64,000 nucleotides of DNA from Paenibacillus_AR mesotrionivorans (GCF_046098205.1 NZ_JBJURJ010000001.1:248001-312000); one strand, 5' to 3'; shown: positions 32,302 through 41,380, counted from the stretch's first letter. Translations and numbers: made by a program. Notes: a model not told the origin generated them from the letters alone.

Positions 32302-33492
32302 TTACCCCAGACAGCTTAATTTAGAATCGGCGCTTCCGTCCCCGGCATTGCGCTCCGGTGCGGTCCGCCCCAGTACACGGTAATAAATATCCTCATAATC
32401 CGCCGTAATGCGGTTATTGCAGAAGGCGTTGCGGGCTCTGGACAGACAAGCCTCTACCATACGCTGGTACAGGTCGCCGTCCGACAACAGACGGATGGCA
32501 TCCCTGGCCATTTTGTCCGTATCTCCCACTGGGGACAGATAGCCTGTTTCCCCATCCTTCACCAGCTCCGGAATACCGCCGGCCAAGGAGCCTACCGTCG
32601 GCACGCCGCAGGCCATCGCCTCCAGGGCCACCAAACCGAAGCTTTCCTTTTCGGAAGGAAGCAGCAACAGATCGGCCAAGGAGATCACCTCCGCCACATC
32701 ATCCTGCTTGCCGCAGAAGGAAACCCGGTCGCTGATGCCCAACTCCTTCACCCTGGCCATCACCTTGGACAGATCCGGCCCTTCTCCTACGAACAGGAGC
32801 CGGGACGGGATGTTGTCGTTCACCTTGGCGAACACCTCCACCACATCCAGCACCCGCTTCACCGGGCGGAAGTTGCTGATATGCATCAGAATCTTTTCAT
32901 CCACATGGGCGAATTCAGCTCTCAGCTTGCTGACATTGCGGGGGTAATACACCCGTTTGTCCACGAAATTATAGGTCAGGTCAATGGGCCGGTCAACCAG
33001 CAGAGTCTCCCGGGTTTCCCGGATCAGATCCTCCGACACGGCGGTTACCGCATCGCTTTGATTGATGGCGTAGCGGATAAGGTCCGACAGGGAATCATCC
33101 TGGGCCAGAACCGTAATATCCGTGCCATGAAGGGTGGTGACGACCTTCAAGTGGTCCCCCACCATTTGTTTGGCGAGGAGCGCACACACCGCATGCGGGA
33201 TGGCATAATGCACATGCAATAAATCCAGCTTCTCCCGTTTGGCTACCTGCGCCAGCTTGCTGGCCAGCGACAGATCGTAGGGAGGGTAGCGGAATACATA
33301 ATAATCGCTCACTTCCACCTCGTGGAAGAATATATGTTTATCGAATCTGCCCAGACGAAACGGGATACTGTGCGTGATGAAATGAACATCGTGTCCCTTT
33401 TCCGCCAGCATTTTTCCCAGCTCTGTGGCAACCACGCCGGAGCCGCCCAGCGTTGGATAGCAGGTGATGCCGATCCGCAAGGTTTCGCTCAT
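32302..33492 (-). CDS. bshA: N-acetyl-alpha-D-glucosaminyl L-malate synthase
   Basis: 396 residues. GT-B glycosyltransferase family 4. Motifs: CYPTLGGSGVVATELGKMLA at the N-terminus, LHVHYAIPHAV, VTTLHGTDITVL, and the donor site LPSEKESFGLVALEAMACG. Joins GlcNAc (from UDP-GlcNAc) to malate, the first step of bacillithiol synthesis. bshB1 is the next gene upstream, confirming the pathway. The last 20 residues (ERNAGDGSADSKLSCLG) are an unconserved tail. Confidence 0.93.
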   Translation of the reverse strand: MSETLRIGITCYPTLGGSGVVATELGKMLAEKGHDVHFITHSIPFRLGRFDKHIFFHEVEVSDYYVFRYPPYDLSLASKLAQVAKREKLDLLHVHYAIPHAVCALLAKQMVGDHLKVVTTLHGTDITVLAQDDSLSDLIRYAINQSDAVTAVSEDLIRETRETLLVDRPIDLTYNFVDKRVYYPRNVSKLRAEFAHVDEKILMHISNFRPVKRVLDVVEVFAKVNDNIPSRLLFVGEGPDLSKVMARVKELGISDRVSFCGKQDDVAEVISLADLLLLPSEKESFGLVALEAMACGVPTVGSLAGGIPELVKDGETGYLSPVGDTDKMARDAIRLLSDGDLYQRMVEACLSRARNAFCNNRITADYEDIYYRVLGRTAPERNAGDGSADSKLSCLG

Positions 33493-33525
33493 ATCCGATC
33501 CCCTTTCTCTTGCCGGGACATTCCT

Positions 33526-34227
33526 TTATATAAACAAATTCACCTCATGAGGCATGAGGGAAACAAACCCTTCCGCATATGTAAGGCTGAGCTTCTGTCC
33601 CAGCAGCCGGTCTCTAGCCTCCACCCGGGTCAGATACGATTGGTTAAGCGGAGTGGCCACATAATCGTTATCCGGCCCGGCCGCCGTAAATTGGGACCGG
33701 TAAGCGGACAGGGCCGCTGTTTTGCGGTCATAAACCTCTCCCGCATCCACAACCAAATCGGCATCATATACATCGTTGATAAAATAAAACAGCAGCTTCT
33801 CCACCACAACCGGCTGACTCTCCGGAAGATACCGCCGCAGCTTGGCATTGAATACCGCCTCCTTTACCAGATGGCTGCAAGCCACATGATCAGGGTGCCG
33901 GTCCTGCCAATATGGCGCCATTACGATCCGGGGACGGTGCCTGCGGATTTCTAAGGTGATGGCGTCAATATGCTCCTTGCAAATAAACAGCCCCCGGTCC
34001 GGGAGCCCCAGATTGGTGCGGAGCGTAAGACCCAGAACCTCTGAGGCCTGCTCCGCTTCAAGCATACGGGTTTCCACATCCCCGTTGGAGGACATCTCCG
34101 CCCGGGTCAGGTCGCAAATGCCTACCCGGAGACCGGCGGAGGTATGTTTATAGATGGTGGCTCCCATGCCGATTTCGGCATCATCCGGATGGGCCCCGAA
34201 AATCAGGATATCCAATCCGTCCGTCAT
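33526..34227 (-). CDS. bshB1: GlcNAc-malate deacetylase (bacillithiol synthesis)
   Basis: 233 residues. PIG-L-type zinc deacetylase with the metal motif AHPDDAEIG (His13, Asp15, Asp16) and a later HPDHVACSH. Deacetylates GlcNAc-malate in step two of bacillithiol synthesis. It overlaps mgsA by four bases and precedes bshA by 33, as in Bacillus. bshC is not in the window. Confidence 0.93.
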   Translation of the reverse strand: MTDGLDILIFGAHPDDAEIGMGATIYKHTSAGLRVGICDLTRAEMSSNGDVETRMLEAEQASEVLGLTLRTNLGLPDRGLFICKEHIDAITLEIRRHRPRIVMAPYWQDRHPDHVACSHLVKEAVFNAKLRRYLPESQPVVVEKLLFYFINDVYDADLVVDAGEVYDRKTAALSAYRSQFTAAGPDNDYVATPLNQSYLTRVEARDRLLGQKLSLTYAEGFVSLMPHEVNLFI

Positions 34228-34652
34228 CCCTCAACACCCGGCTTATATTTATGAACCAGCTCCCGCCAGGCGAAATCCCCGCGCTCCAGAGCCTTGATCA
34301 GAATCTCCGCCGTCGCGATATTGGTAGCGACCGGAATCCCCTGGACATCGCACAGGCGCAGGAGCGCGGTGATGTCGGGCTCATGGGGCTGGGCCATCAA
34401 CGGATCACGCAGGAAGATGACCAGGTCCATCTCATTTTGGGCAACCAAAGCGCCGATCTGCTGATCGCCTCCCAGCGGCCCGGACATAAAACGTTTGACG
34501 GTAAGGTTGGTGGCATCCATAATCCGTTGCCCGGTGGTGCCGGTGGCAAACAGCTCGTGGTCATCGCAGAATACATGTTCGAAGGCCACCACAAAATTGA
34601 CCATTTCTTCTTTTTTTCGGTCGTGGGCGATCAAGGCTATCTTCATGGGCAT
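34224..34652 (-). CDS. mgsA: Methylglyoxal synthase
   Basis: 142 residues from the ATG at 34652 (MPMKIALIAHDRKK), chosen for GGGGAGA seven bases upstream. Signatures: IALIAHDRKK, GTTGQRI, SGPLGGDQQIGA and FLRDPL with the catalytic Asp. Converts dihydroxyacetone phosphate to methylglyoxal and phosphate. Next to bshB1; bacillithiol helps detoxify methylglyoxal, so the pairing makes metabolic sense. Confidence 0.95.
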   Translation of the reverse strand: MPMKIALIAHDRKKEEMVNFVVAFEHVFCDDHELFATGTTGQRIMDATNLTVKRFMSGPLGGDQQIGALVAQNEMDLVIFLRDPLMAQPHEPDITALLRLCDVQGIPVATNIATAEILIKALERGDFAWRELVHKYKPGVEG

Positions 34653-34739
34653 CGTACTCTCTCCCCTTCTTGTCATTCGAAGGAACGCATTGAGCCTCCG
34701 GCTCGCTTCATTCTCTCTCTTTTTCGTTACACCACAGGT

Positions 34740-35543
34740 TCAATCAATAAAATGCTCGAAGCCGTACACCATCCCCGTGGTTTGCAGGACCTTCTTGACG
34801 GCCATATTGACTCCGGGCATATATCCGGCGCGTTCGAAGGAATCATGGCGGATTTTGAGGGTCTGGCCATAACCGCCGAACACAACCTCCTGCTGGGCGA
34901 ATACACCGGGAAGACGGACGCTATGGATTCTAAACCCATTGTAGTACCCGCCGCGGCTTCCTTCAATAGTTTCCTCTTCCTCGGGATTGCCCTGGCGCAG
35001 CTCCCTGCGGTTTTCCGCGATGAGCTCAGCTGTTTTGATAGCCGTACCCGAGGGCGCATCCAGCTTCTGGTCCCCGTGGAATTCGATAATCTCCACATGC
35101 GGCATGTACTTGGCAGCCTGAGCGGCAAACTTCATCATGAGAATAGCCCCAATGGAAAAATTGGGGGCGATCAGCCCGCCGATCCCTCTCTCGAGGCACT
35201 GCTTGTCCAATTCGGCAATATCCTCCGGCGTAAAGCCGGTGGTGCCAATAACCGGCCGTACGCCGCAGCGGATGGCCACACTGGTATTCACGACAGCAGA
35301 TTGGGGAATGGTGAAATCCACCAGAACATCGGGGCCGGTCCGGATGAGGGTTTCCTCCAGATCCCGGGTAAGAGAAACTCCGCAATCCGGAAGCCCAACC
35401 AGGCTTGCCGCATCCTGGCCTTCCCCGTAGTGGTCCACAGCGGCAACAAGCTTCAGTTCCGGGTCCTCCAGGACCATCTTGACTACTTCTTTGCCCATCC
35501 GCCCGCTTGCGCCCGATACCGCAACTTTAATGATGTTTGTCAT
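34740..35543 (-). CDS. dapB: 4-hydroxy-tetrahydrodipicolinate reductase
   Basis: About 267 residues from the ATG at 35543 (MTNIIKVAVSGASGRMG). A GTG three codons upstream with its own AAGGA is an equally possible start. Rossmann motif AVSGASGRMGKEVV and the catalytic region EIIEFHGDQKLDAPSGTA (His-x-x-x-Lys). Reduces the dihydrodipicolinate precursor in lysine and diaminopimelate synthesis. Same position relative to mgsA as in Bacillus. Confidence 0.95.
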   Translation of the reverse strand: MTNIIKVAVSGASGRMGKEVVKMVLEDPELKLVAAVDHYGEGQDAASLVGLPDCGVSLTRDLEETLIRTGPDVLVDFTIPQSAVVNTSVAIRCGVRPVIGTTGFTPEDIAELDKQCLERGIGGLIAPNFSIGAILMMKFAAQAAKYMPHVEIIEFHGDQKLDAPSGTAIKTAELIAENRRELRQGNPEEEETIEGSRGGYYNGFRIHSVRLPGVFAQQEVVFGGYGQTLKIRHDSFERAGYMPGVNMAVKKVLQTTGMVYGFEHFID

Positions 35544-35596
35544 CCGCTTCACCTAGTTCCTTCCATCTTGATCTCTATTGTCTGCTATTCGTGCTA

Positions 35597-36115
35597 CTAC
35601 TTATTTCGAAGCGTCTTGGACAGCCGCTTTTCCAGCTCGGCCTGCAGTCCGCGGACGCGTTCGTGCTGGGGATTCAGCCGTGAAGCCTCCTTCAAAGCGG
35701 CAATCGCCTGAGGGTACTCCTCCAGCTCGCCCAAGGCATATCCCAGCAGCAGACGCGCCTCCACCGACAAGGGATCCAGCCGGATCGCCTCCTTCAAGAG
35801 CGTAACCGCCAAGTACAGCTGAGATCCGCCCTGCTTGAGGCAGGCCTCTGCCTGAACCGCTTTTTCCTTGGCCAAAAGATAATCCAGATGCAGCTGGTAC
35901 ACCGGCTCACCGGCCGACAGCCGCAGCGCTTCCCGGGCATAACTCAAAGCCGCGGGCAGTTTATCGCTTCTGGCGCAGGTGATGGACAGCCGGTAATAAT
36001 AATCCGGATTATCCGGCTCCAGGGCAACCGCTTCGAGAAACCATTCCACAGCCGCTTCAAAGTCGCTTTTCAAAATCGCCTCATACGCTCGTTGGATTGC
36101 CTCCGCGCCATTCAT
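35597..36115 (-). CDS. TPR-repeat protein
   Basis: 172 residues from the ATG at 36115 (MNGAEAIQRAYEA), with GGAGG seven bases upstream. Built from about four tetratricopeptide repeats, for example AAVEWFLEAVALEPDNPDY and YPQAIAALKEASRLNPQHE, with no signal peptide or membrane helix. Probably a cytosolic scaffold; partner unknown. Sits between dapB and the MazG gene on the same strand. Confidence 0.75.
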   Translation of the reverse strand: MNGAEAIQRAYEAILKSDFEAAVEWFLEAVALEPDNPDYYYRLSITCARSDKLPAALSYAREALRLSAGEPVYQLHLDYLLAKEKAVQAEACLKQGGSQLYLAVTLLKEAIRLDPLSVEARLLLGYALGELEEYPQAIAALKEASRLNPQHERVRGLQAELEKRLSKTLRNK

Positions 36116-36161
36116 TCTATCCCCTCCCATAACCCGTTTCAAACCGGGTGGATGAGATATT

Positions 36162-36509
36162 TTATGACGGGAGCTCGCTATCGGTGTCCCGCCGCTGCCA
36201 GCGGTTGGCGTCGCGCGTATTGAATTTGTGCATCACCTTATGATGTGCCTCCGTTAAATCAATCCCGAGGGAATTGGCGAAGCACACGGTAATAAACAAA
36301 ATGTCGCCCAGCTCCAGCTCAATGGAGTTCTCGGCTTCATCGGGTTTTTTCGGTTTTTCGCCGAACTGGTGATTTACTTCCCGCGCCAGCTCCCCGACTT
36401 CCTCCGTCATCCGGGCCAGCATGGTCATGGGGCTGAAATAGCCTTCCTTGAACTGGGATATGTATTGGTCCACTTCCTGCTGGATATCCTGAAGCGTCTT
36501 CGCCTGCAA
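36162..36509 (-). CDS. MazG-type nucleotide pyrophosphohydrolase (YpjD-like)
   Basis: 115 residues from a TTG (LQAKTLQDIQQEVDQYI) nine bases after AAGGAGG. The MazG metal motif is clear: EEVGELAREVN followed by ELELGDILF. Single-domain members such as B. subtilis YpjD hydrolyse (d)NTPs and modified nucleotides. The position, upstream of dapB and mgsA, matches ypjD. Confidence 0.88.
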   Translation of the reverse strand: MQAKTLQDIQQEVDQYISQFKEGYFSPMTMLARMTEEVGELAREVNHQFGEKPKKPDEAENSIELELGDILFITVCFANSLGIDLTEAHHKVMHKFNTRDANRWQRRDTDSELPS

Positions 36510-36760
36510 CGCCTTCCGCCTCCTTGATCGTAGCCTGCTTGTTGTCTTGGTGCATGTTTACATACGATAATAGCATTGATTGTCGGGTTTTGCACATAGG
36601 GAAATAAGAAAGCCGCCTGTCTTCAGCCCAAGCCCGATTCATTTAGCGGCCGCCCGACGACCATAAAAAGAAAAAACAGGGTATAATGGATGCTGTGTGC
36701 AGCCATCGTAACCCTGAAATTCACTTGGGCTTGATTCTAGGAAGGGGTGTTGGGACCAGA

Positions 36761-37630
36761 ATGCCAAACCGCCGGCAATGGGACTTGTGGAAAACGGTGT
36801 TTTTCATTGTGTTGGGGGCCGCCATCTATGCGTTCGGACTCCATTATTTTGTCATCTCCAACCAGCTGATGGAAGGCGGCGTTACCGGCATCGCCCTGCT
36901 CTTGTATTACGCCGGCGGTTTTCCCCCTTCTGTGACTACCTTGGTCCTGAACATCCCCTTGTTCATATTGGGCTGGAGCATTCTTGGCAAACAGGCCATG
37001 CGGCTGACGATTCTGGGCACCGTTGCGGTTTCCCTGTTTCTCGCCTTGATGGAGCGGTGGATTCACGCAGGCTGGATTAAACCCTTCGAGAAGCCGGATG
37101 ATCTTCTGCTGGTTGCCCTTTATGCAGGCATCACCCTGGGAACGGGCTTGGGGCTGGTATTCCGGTTCGGCGGCACCACGGGAGGCGGCGATATCATCGC
37201 CCGTCTCGGCAACAAATACCGGGGCTGGAGTATGGGCCAGGTGATCCTGGGTTTTGATGCCGTGGTGATCGGTGCGGCTCTGTTTTATCTGCCTCAGGAA
37301 CGGGTGCTGTACACTCTGGTTTCGGTATTCATTGCGACCCGCATGATCGACTTCATTACCGAAGGGGCTTACGCGGCCAAGGAGTTTACCGTCATTACCG
37401 ATAAAGGCGAGGAGCTTGCCGCAGCCATCACCAAGGAGCTGGACCGGGGAGTAACGCTGCTGCCTGCTATCGGGGCGTATTCCCAAGCCGCCAAAAGTAT
37501 GGTGTACTGCATTGTCGGGCGCGCCGAGGTTAGACGCCTCAAGACATTGGTGCGAGCCGTCGATCCGCAGGCCTTCATCGTCATCAACGATGTGCACGAC
37601 GTGCTGGGTGAAGGGTTTAAGAAGGAGTAG
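36761..37630 (+). CDS. YitT-family membrane protein (YpjC-like)
   Basis: 289 residues from the ATG at 36761 (MPNRRQWDLWKTVFF). Five to six membrane helices in the first 200 residues carry the DUF161 pattern (EGGVTGIALLLYY, and FRFGGTTGGGDIIARL). A C-terminal soluble DUF2179 domain (about 210-285) follows (VTLLPAIGAYSQ, FIVINDVHDVLGEGF). The function of the family is unknown. It occupies the ypjC position of Bacillus but is inverted relative to its neighbours. A TATAAT at 36682-36687 may be its -10 box. Confidence 0.88.
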   Translation: MPNRRQWDLWKTVFFIVLGAAIYAFGLHYFVISNQLMEGGVTGIALLLYYAGGFPPSVTTLVLNIPLFILGWSILGKQAMRLTILGTVAVSLFLALMERWIHAGWIKPFEKPDDLLLVALYAGITLGTGLGLVFRFGGTTGGGDIIARLGNKYRGWSMGQVILGFDAVVIGAALFYLPQERVLYTLVSVFIATRMIDFITEGAYAAKEFTVITDKGEELAAAITKELDRGVTLLPAIGAYSQAAKSMVYCIVGRAEVRRLKTLVRAVDPQAFIVINDVHDVLGEGFKKE

Positions 37631-37648
37631 CCGTTTTGCTTGCGCGGT

Positions 37649-38527
37649 TCATCTTCCTCCGCCCATACCCCGGAAGCGGGGCGGCCGCACGGCCTCACGC
37701 TCCACGCGGATCATCCGCCATCCGGCAAAGGCCAAAACAGTGGCAATGACCATCCCGATGGTCAGTGTCCACAGAATAGGCTGATCCGGCTCGATAATGG
37801 GCAAATAGACGGACTGATCGTCCCCTTTGCGGAACAGGGCCGAGAGGGTCTCCCGCCATTGCCGGAGGCCGCCTTCGAGGGTTTCCTTCTGGAATGCCGC
37901 CGGCTCCACCTGCTTCGCAAAAAAGGTCAAAAGAGAATCCATCCGCTCCGCCTCCTCCGGGGTGCGGCTGATCCAGACGGAGGGCCGGATGGCATCGTAA
38001 TGGCCGGACAGCGCCACAAAAGCCGCTTTCGCCGCAGCCTGATTCCCCTTCGCTACCGCTTCCTCCAGACGGCCGGTATCCCCGTTTAAGACCTTATAAT
38101 AATGGAGCCACATGGGCTGTTTTTTGTGGGTCAGGGCATCTGCAGCCAGCTTCAGCCGCGCTGCCGAGTGGACTACCTTCTCCGGATCCAGCCGGGCCGC
38201 ATTGAATTGACGCTTGGCCTCCACCACCGCATCCGTCAGCGCATTCACGCCCTCAATGCCAGTTACGCCCGCATACGAAGCGGAAGCCGCCAGTGTCCCG
38301 AATTCCTCCAGCGCCTGCCTGGCCTCCAGATATTGCCCGGCAGCGGCATGTTTGTACAGCTCGTCCGCCTTTATATTCAAAGTCTGAAGCTGGCCTGCTT
38401 CCTCCGCAGGCGGCACCTGTATGCTGTTTGCGCTGTCCGTCTGTCCGCGCCCGCAGCCTGCCAGAGCCAGCATCACGAATAGCCCCAGCAGACATAGCGG
38501 GATCCTGCCAATTCTACCAATGTTCAT
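37649..38527 (-). CDS. YpjB-like sporulation-associated membrane protein
   Basis: 292 residues. N-terminal lipobox LALAGC (Cys25) after a hydrophobic segment. A long helical exported region follows (for example KHAAAGQYLEARQALEEFG). One C-terminal membrane helix (about 252-272) with a basic tail ends the protein. This layout matches YpjB proteins, which B. subtilis links to sporulation. It faces the ypjC-like gene tail to tail with an 18-bp gap and lies 42 bases after ypjA. No enzyme motif. Confidence 0.75.
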   Translation of the reverse strand: MNIGRIGRIPLCLLGLFVMLALAGCGRGQTDSANSIQVPPAEEAGQLQTLNIKADELYKHAAAGQYLEARQALEEFGTLAASASYAGVTGIEGVNALTDAVVEAKRQFNAARLDPEKVVHSAARLKLAADALTHKKQPMWLHYYKVLNGDTGRLEEAVAKGNQAAAKAAFVALSGHYDAIRPSVWISRTPEEAERMDSLLTFFAKQVEPAAFQKETLEGGLRQWRETLSALFRKGDDQSVYLPIIEPDQPILWTLTIGMVIATVLAFAGWRMIRVEREAVRPPRFRGMGGGR

Positions 38528-38569
38528 TGTGGAAATCCCCCTTTAAGACAAGCATATGGGGGATTGTCC

Positions 38570-39229
38570 TTATTTAGACCGCTTTCTCCTGCCGCATATC
38601 CACCAGGCAAGACACAGCCCGGTTACACTGAGCAGCATGGTAAAGGCTTGGATTACCGTCAGATCGTCATCAAGCACATTGGGCAAATACGGGTAGATGC
38701 CGAAGCGGTAATCTGCCAGGTCGTTGTACAGGGTCCAGAAAGCCACGGCAGCCAACGTTCCCGGACGGACACGGAAAAAACGGGCATACAACAGCGCCTC
38801 CGCTGCCATGCCAAGATGGGAGGCCACCAGCATATAATGCTGCCAATTGAGGATATCCCCCTGGGCTTGTCCGCCGAATATCATGGCAACCGCCCAAATC
38901 CCGTACTTAAACGACGTGACCACCGCAAAAACCTCCACGAAGCTGCGGATAATCAGCGTATTGGGGTTGGAGAGCCGCCGTTCCGGCGCAAGCCACAGCC
39001 ATCCGATGGCAAGGGTGAAGAACAGGCTGGCCGTAGGGCTGTCCGGCACCAACAGCACCATCCACGCCGGCTTGGTGTCCCACACCTCCTGGAGCTGTCC
39101 CCAGTACCAGTAGTAGCCGTACACCGTTCCCAAGGCATTGATCCAAAACAGGCTTTTCAGCATAAAAGGGGATAACAGTCCTTTTTCCCCCAACCAAAAT
39201 CCAACACTCCGTAAGTATCGTTCCTGCAA
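38570..39229 (-). CDS. DUF1405 integral membrane protein (YpjA-like)
   Basis: 219 residues starting at a TTG (39229); an internal Met at residue 23 is an alternative start. Six or so hydrophobic helices with aromatic-rich pieces such as YGYYWYWGQLQEVW and the conserved NDLADYRFGIYPYLP. This matches DUF1405/YpjA, of unknown function. Gene order ypjA-ypjB follows Bacillus. Confidence 0.85.
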   Translation of the reverse strand: MQERYLRSVGFWLGEKGLLSPFMLKSLFWINALGTVYGYYWYWGQLQEVWDTKPAWMVLLVPDSPTASLFFTLAIGWLWLAPERRLSNPNTLIIRSFVEVFAVVTSFKYGIWAVAMIFGGQAQGDILNWQHYMLVASHLGMAAEALLYARFFRVRPGTLAAVAFWTLYNDLADYRFGIYPYLPNVLDDDLTVIQAFTMLLSVTGLCLAWWICGRRKRSK

Positions 39230-39257
39230 CGTGTAATCCCGACCTTTGTCTATGTAG

Positions 39258-39290
39258 TGTGGTAACCGAAACTGAATTCATAGTACCACA
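39258..39290. promoter_or_regulatory. Inverted repeat upstream of the ypjA-like gene
   Basis: TGTGGTA (39258-39264) and TACCACA (39284-39290) form a perfect 7-bp dyad with a 19-base centre, between the terminator of the IDEAL gene and the ypjA-like gene. Possible operator; factor unknown. Confidence 0.35.
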
Positions 39291-39300
39291 AAACGGCAAA

Positions 39301-39343
39301 AAAAAGACTTACGAAATTAGGATATCATTTCATAAGTCTTTTT
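39301..39343 (-). terminator. Terminator overlapping the end of the IDEAL-domain gene
   Basis: AAAAAGACTTA / TAAGTCTTTTT stem. The 5' arm (minus strand) lies inside the last codons of the coding sequence and the 3' arm with its T-run follows the stop codon. Confidence 0.8.
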
Positions 39344-39517
39344 GAGCAAACGGAGTTCATTTGTCAAGAAGAGGAAGCGTTTTTCATCCCGTTTGGCCAA
39401 TGCCGCGTCAATTTCATGATATAGCGTCTTTTCCTTATATTTGCGTACGGATTCGTCCAGCACCAGCTCAGCATAAAGCGACAGCATGGCTTCATAAGAT
39501 GCATACATTTTTCCCAT
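39317..39517 (-). CDS. Small IDEAL-domain protein
   Basis: 66 residues from the ATG at 39517 (MGKMYASYEAM), nine bases after GGAGG; an ATG two codons earlier is only three bases from the site. Residues 20-60 (ELVLDESVRKYKEKTLYHEI, then DAALAKRDEKRFLFLTNELR) match the IDEAL domain found at the C-terminus of YpiB and ComK-related proteins. No YpiB (UPF0302) body is attached. Probably a small cytosolic regulator or adaptor; target unknown. Confidence 0.7.
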   Translation of the reverse strand: MGKMYASYEAMLSLYAELVLDESVRKYKEKTLYHEIDAALAKRDEKRFLFLTNELRLLKKTYEMIS

Positions 39518-39683
39518 TGACATGAACCTCCTCGTACCCTTCCCTTTGCGTGCTGACACGGCCCTCAAATCGGCTTCGCCCGTTTCGAGGCTTCCACAAC
39601 CTGATCCGGCCAATGGCAAGGAACAGGTTATTTCAGAGTGCGCTGGAGGCACAGTCATGGATGTGCTTATGGCGTCATTTTCT

Positions 39684-40196
39684 TCAGGAGCCCTGCCGGT
39701 ACTCTTTGCCCCGAAGGATATATCCTTCGGAGGTGCGCCGCATCCGATCCAGATCCGCCTGCGTCAGTTCCCGCACCACCCTGGCCGGAGAGCCCATTGC
39801 CAACGTGTAGGGAGGGATGATTTTATTTTCGGTTACAAGAGATCCGGCTCCTACTAAAGCATATTCACCGATGTCTGCGCCGTTTAGTACGATAGCCCCC
39901 ATGCCGATTAATGTGCCTCTGCCTATCCGGCAGCCGTGGATAATGGCATTATGGCCTACGGAAACATCCTCGCCCACCAGAAGGGGCTGCCTTTCATTCA
40001 CATGCCCGATGCTGCCATCCTGAATATTGGAGCCCCTGCCGATGACAACCGGTGCCAGATCGCCCCGAAGCACCGCATTGAACCAAACGGAGGCTTCTTC
40101 CCCGATGGTCACGTCGCCGATCAGCTTCACTCCTTCGGCAATATAAGCCGTTGCACCGATGGCCGGTAAAATCCCGTTGTAAGGAATCAACATCAT
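39684..40196 (-). CDS. Gamma-carbonic-anhydrase-like hexapeptide-repeat protein
   Basis: 170 residues. Left-handed beta-helix with repeated hexapeptides (IGRGSN, VGEDVS, IGRGTLIGMG). The three metal His of the gamma-carbonic-anhydrase family are seen in GSIGHVN and SVGHNAIIHGC. Similar to YtoA/YrdA. Whether it is an active carbonic anhydrase cannot be told from sequence. A C-terminal helix probably forms the trimer contact. It has its own strong promoter. Confidence 0.88.
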   Translation of the reverse strand: MMLIPYNGILPAIGATAYIAEGVKLIGDVTIGEEASVWFNAVLRGDLAPVVIGRGSNIQDGSIGHVNERQPLLVGEDVSVGHNAIIHGCRIGRGTLIGMGAIVLNGADIGEYALVGAGSLVTENKIIPPYTLAMGSPARVVRELTQADLDRMRRTSEGYILRGKEYRQGS

Positions 40197-40228
40197 TTCT
40201 CCCGCCTCTCACCCATGGTTTGGGGAGA

Positions 40229-40258
40229 ATTCTAACGCACCTGCGGCGGGATTGTCAA
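40229..40258 (-). promoter_or_regulatory. Promoter of the gamma-carbonic-anhydrase-like gene
   Basis: Minus strand: perfect TTGACA (40258-40253), 18 bases, TAGAAT (40234-40229). The -35 box abuts the stop codon of the upstream gene. Confidence 0.6.
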
Positions 40259-41380
40259 TTATTTGCATTCCACGTTCAGCTTGTCCTCCTCCGGCAGCCA
40301 GGTGCCCTGAATCACGCTTTTGCCCAAAGCGGATACCTGAATCACCGCTGCACCTCCATCGTCCGCCCCGATTCTCAACAGACCCAGATGCATCAGCATG
40401 GGAAGCACGCGGGATTCCAGAATGTCCCGTGGGGTGTCATAATAATAGGGCTTGATCAGCGGGCAAAGCACCTGCGCCGCCGATTCCGCCGTTACCCACC
40501 GTTCAACCAGTCTGGAGAGCCAATGGGTCAGCGCTTGGAGATTAGGCACAGGCTCGCGGTAAAGACGGAGCCAGAAGGTGTAGAGCTCCTTCACTGTCGG
40601 CCGGACGCCTGACTCTGCCAACTTCCGTCCTGAGGGGGTCAGTCTTACCTCTGTTCCCTCTTCCTGCAGAAGTCCGTGATAGAAGCAATAGTCATAGATG
40701 AACGAAAACCGGATGGGATATTCCCGGTACCGTCTTCCGTAGCCGAAGCGCCATGCGGTTTTGGCCACCGGCTCCTCCTGGACGGACAACTGGCCGATGA
40801 GCTGCTGCACCTGTTTTTTGTAGAGAAAACCCTCCGCATTAACCGGCAAAGCGGACTGCAGCAGCACCTTCAGGAGCATGTAGACATCCTCTGCCAACCG
40901 GTTCTGCTCGTCCCGGTATACCCGGGGAGTCGTGTCCAGATATTCCAGCTTCCGGCCGTAATGCCTCTCCAGCGCTTCTGTGAACCGCCGCTTCAGATCG
41001 TCGGGCACCTGGAACAGGTATTGGGACTCCCGGGAATAGCCGTTAAAAAGCCAGCCATGCTGCTTAAACCGGGTGACCAGCTCCCGCGGATTCCACTCTA
41101 CTCCCTCCTTTTCTTCTGGCCGGGAGTTGTTGGCGCGGGCCATAAGATCCTCCAAGCTGAAAGCCTTCCGTTCTTCAAACAATAGCGAATTGAGAAATTG
41201 GATGTCCGCCTTCTCCATCCCGGCTACCATTTCATCCAGCACACGCTGCCGCCCCACTGTGGACAAAATCGACTGAATGAGCTCGTTTTTGGAATGGGTG
41301 CTGCATTGGCAGTTATAATTCCGGGCGATGCGGCCCAGCTCTTGAATATCGGTGTAATTCAGCATCTCTGCCAAGTTCAT
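40259..41380 (-). CDS. Conserved protein of unknown function (possible helicase-associated winged-helix protein)
   Basis: About 373 residues from the ATG at 41380 (MNLAEMLNYTDIQEL), with TTGGAGGGG upstream; the frame is open further upstream but lacks a ribosome site. The first 45 residues resemble the small Rho-N/SAP-like fold (IQELGRIARNYNCQCSTHSK, then NELIQSIL). The rest is helical and reads like tandem winged helices (SFIYDYCFYHGLLQEEGTEV, LESRVLPMLMHLGLLRIG). It has the feel of helicase-associated N-terminal domains (XPB_3-like), but no helicase motor is present. Probably nucleic-acid-related; function not known to me. Confidence 0.6.
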   Translation of the reverse strand: MNLAEMLNYTDIQELGRIARNYNCQCSTHSKNELIQSILSTVGRQRVLDEMVAGMEKADIQFLNSLLFEERKAFSLEDLMARANNSRPEEKEGVEWNPRELVTRFKQHGWLFNGYSRESQYLFQVPDDLKRRFTEALERHYGRKLEYLDTTPRVYRDEQNRLAEDVYMLLKVLLQSALPVNAEGFLYKKQVQQLIGQLSVQEEPVAKTAWRFGYGRRYREYPIRFSFIYDYCFYHGLLQEEGTEVRLTPSGRKLAESGVRPTVKELYTFWLRLYREPVPNLQALTHWLSRLVERWVTAESAAQVLCPLIKPYYYDTPRDILESRVLPMLMHLGLLRIGADDGGAAVIQVSALGKSVIQGTWLPEEDKLNVECK

